Below are positions 6,112 through 7,637 of a DNA stretch of 7,637 nucleotides, one piece after another (the stretch's first letter is position 1; each line of letters begins with the position of its first letter). The notes below the pieces were generated by a model that worked only from the letters and a program-made list of their open reading frames with translations, was not told where the DNA came from and made no database searches. The DNA is taken from NCBI GenBank assembly GCA_900321335.1, contig ONVR01000160.1, positions 1 to 7,637 on the forward strand. The letters are read 5' to 3'. The DNA comes from an uncultured Eubacteriales bacterium. GTDB lineage: Bacteria; Bacillota; Clostridia; Oscillospirales; Oscillospiraceae. The translations under genes were made by a program, and so were the position numbers.

Positions 6112-7485
6112 ATGAACAAGATCAAGCACGCAGCAGAGCGGAAGGCCTTTCAGATCGCCTTGGAACGGGTGGTCGAGCGGGCGCAGACGGAAAGCGCCGC
6201 CGAAGTGGCGGACAGCCTTGTCAGTCTGATCGAAAAGGTCCTTGGCAGCACCTGGAAGGATGAGTCTTACGCCATGCTCCGCAGCATCGGAACCGACCCG
6301 GACAGCAAGTGGGCGCGATATGCGGATCGGATCATCAAGGAAACCGATCACCACATTCTGACCACATTCCTGCTCAACGCGGCCTATGAGGGCGGCTTCC
6401 GCGGTTACAAGACAGCGCACGAGGCGTCGGAGGAGCTCGGCGTCAACATTCCCTGGATCGTGCTGATGGATCCCACCAGCGCCTGCAATATGCACTGCAC
6501 CGGCTGCTGGGCCGCCGAGTACGGCCACAAGCAGAATCTCAGCTTTGAAGACATGGACAAGGTGCTGATGGAGGGCAAGGAGCTGGGCCTGCACGCCTGC
6601 CTGTTCACCGGCGGCGAGCCGCTGATGCGCAAGGCAGACATCCTGCGCCTGTGTGAGAAACACCGGGACGTTGCCTTCCATGCCTTCACCAACGGCACGC
6701 TGATCGACGACGATTTTTGCAAGGAACTGCTCCGGGTCGGCAATTTCTTTGTGTCCGTGAGCATTGAGGGCTTTGAAGAGGCCAACGACTCCCGCCGCGG
6801 TGATGGGCACTTTGAAAAGGCACTACACGCCATGGAGCTGATGCACTCCTATCACATTCCCTTCGGCGTCTCCATCTGCTACACCAGTCGGAACTACAAG
6901 GACGTCACCAGCGACGAGTTCCTGGACATGCTCATCGAAAAAGGCTGCTACTTTGCCTGGTACTTCCACTACATGCCGGTGGGAATGAACGCGTCGACGG
7001 ACCTGTTGCTCACTCCGGAGCAGCGGCTTTACATGAAAGACCGCATCCGGGAGATCCGCGGTCTGGAGGGGGGTAAGGAAATCTTCGCCATCGACTTCCA
7101 GAACGACGGAGAGTTTGTCGGAGGCTGCGTGGCCGGCGGCAAGTATTACTGCCATATCAACGCCGCCGGTGACGTGGAGCCCTGCGTGTTCATCCATTAT
7201 TCCGGGGCGAACATCCACGACATGAGCTTCCTGGATTGCCTGCGTCAGCCGCTGTTCCTGAAATACAGAGAAGGTCAACCCTTCAACGACAACCTCCTGC
7301 GGCCCTGCCCGATGCTGGAGAACCCGGAACTTTTGCGGGCCATGGTGGCCGAGACCGGCGCGACAAGCACCGACCTGGAGGCACCGGAGAGTGTCGAGCA
7401 TCTCTGCGACAAGTGCGTATCTTATGCATCCTGCTGGCAGCCCTGTGCCGACGCCGTGTGGGAGCAGATCCATCCGAAGGCCTGA
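6112..7485 (+). CDS. Radical SAM protein with SPASM-type auxiliary cluster domain
   Basis: A 457-residue cytosolic iron-sulfur enzyme expected to cleave S-adenosylmethionine reductively and start radical chemistry; the substrate is unknown. Residues 1-115 are a helical N-terminal extension. The radical SAM core follows: DPTSACNMHCTGCWAAEYG with the CxxxCxxC cysteines at 125, 129 and 132, and the SAM-binding TGGEP at 166-170. The C-terminus has the SPASM arrangement CX13GX4C (Cys339, Gly353, Cys358) and CX2CX5CX3C (Cys432, 435, 441, 445), plus Cys347 and Cys399. SPASM enzymes usually have one more cysteine after that block; here only 12 residues follow and none is Cys. The start is decided by GGAGGT at 6100-6105, six bases before ATG. 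SPASM members often modify peptides or act as anaerobic sulfatase maturases, but no precursor peptide or sulfatase is visible in the window, so I give no specific function. It ends before a terminator-like hairpin. Confidence 0.92.
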   Translation: MNKIKHAAERKAFQIALERVVERAQTESAAEVADSLVSLIEKVLGSTWKDESYAMLRSIGTDPDSKWARYADRIIKETDHHILTTFLLNAAYEGGFRGYKTAHEASEELGVNIPWIVLMDPTSACNMHCTGCWAAEYGHKQNLSFEDMDKVLMEGKELGLHACLFTGGEPLMRKADILRLCEKHRDVAFHAFTNGTLIDDDFCKELLRVGNFFVSVSIEGFEEANDSRRGDGHFEKALHAMELMHSYHIPFGVSICYTSRNYKDVTSDEFLDMLIEKGCYFAWYFHYMPVGMNASTDLLLTPEQRLYMKDRIREIRGLEGGKEIFAIDFQNDGEFVGGCVAGGKYYCHINAAGDVEPCVFIHYSGANIHDMSFLDCLRQPLFLKYREGQPFNDNLLRPCPMLENPELLRAMVAETGATSTDLEAPESVEHLCDKCVSYASCWQPCADAVWEQIHPKA

Positions 7486-7511
7486 CTAAAAACAGAACAC
7501 GATACAGAAAA

Positions 7512-7563
7512 CCGGGCGCGGTCAGATCGACTGCACCCGGGTATTCGTCTCGTTTTTCTTTAC
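7512..7563 (+). terminator. Probable intrinsic terminator after the radical SAM gene
   Basis: Bases 7512-7523 pair with 7529-7540 (CCGGG with CCCGG at the base, one C-A mismatch, one G-U pair, loop AGATC). The T-rich part (TTTTTCTTT at 7553-7561) starts 12 bases after the stem, further than usual, so this could be a weak terminator or partly read-through. It begins 26 bases after the stop codon, and the next promoter follows directly. Confidence 0.55.
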
Positions 7564-7589
7564 CACTGAACATTTTTGCGTTTTTTTTA

Positions 7590-7598
7590 TGGTATAAT
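7590..7598 (+). promoter_or_regulatory. Extended -10 promoter for the downstream gene
   Basis: TGGTATAAT is a perfect extended -10 element (TG-n-TATAAT, TATAAT at 7593-7598). No good -35 hexamer stands 16-18 bases upstream, which an extended -10 can tolerate. The region upstream is T-rich (eight T at 7581-7588). Transcription should begin around 7605, about 25 bases before the ATG at 7631. Confidence 0.75.
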
Positions 7599-7630
7599 GG
7601 TTCGAACAGTTAAACGAAGGGTGTGAAGCG

Positions 7631-7637
7631 ATGGAAG
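7631..7637 (+). CDS. Start of a downstream gene, cut by the window edge
   Basis: ATG at 7631 follows GAAGGG (7616-7621) with a 9-base spacer and the extended -10 promoter upstream. Only the first two codons (Met-Glu) are present, so the product cannot be named. The call rests on promoter and ribosome-site spacing alone. Confidence 0.4.

Noticed and set aside
5986..6810. Minus-strand open frame of 274 codons
   Set aside because: It is antisense to the radical SAM gene and the MetK remnant, and both show clear family motifs on the plus strand.

Overview
The window is a plus-strand, GC-rich (mid-50s percent by eye) stretch of a bacterial chromosome. Gene content, purine-rich Shine-Dalgarno sites (AGGAG, AAAGGA, GGAGGT), short gaps and the protein families suggest a Bacillota / Clostridia gut anaerobe, probably Oscillospirales-like; that placement is an inference from resemblance, not a search. 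All seven substantial genes run left to right. I see no tRNA, rRNA, CRISPR array or insertion sequence, and no gene-free stretch longer than 200 bases.

Region 1 (1-3225): the last 414 codons of an oleate hydratase (FAD-dependent fatty-acid double-bond hydratase), followed after 11 bases by a 624-residue lipoprotein with a Cthe_2159-type beta-helix / carbohydrate-binding domain and a Gly/Met-rich tail. This two-gene unit ends in a strong intrinsic terminator built from a long nested hairpin (3163-3221).

Region 2 (3226-5370): a tight three-gene unit made of a RelQ-type small alarmone synthetase (pppGpp/ppGpp synthetase without hydrolase), a 222-residue protein I do not recognise, and a six-helix HdeD/DUF308 membrane protein whose start overlaps the previous stop. 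It looks like a stringent/acid-stress module.

Region 3 (5371-6086): a decayed stretch. It holds a possible 27-codon hydrophobic ORF and then a methionine adenosyltransferase (MetK-like) pseudogene. The pseudogene has ATA where ATG is expected, a missing central domain and a frame change at the deletion joint, yet both ends are well preserved.

Region 4 (6087-7637): a 457-residue radical SAM protein with a SPASM-type C-terminal cysteine pattern, preceded by a consensus ribosome site. A weak terminator-like hairpin follows, then an extended -10 promoter and the first codons of another gene that leaves the window.

The most notable points are the broken MetK paralogue directly upstream of a SAM-consuming enzyme, the alarmone synthetase/unknown protein/HdeD operon, and the SPASM-like enzyme lacking the usual last cysteine. 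I found no clear evidence of a wholly new system; the best candidate for an undescribed function is the 222-residue protein between RelQ and HdeD.
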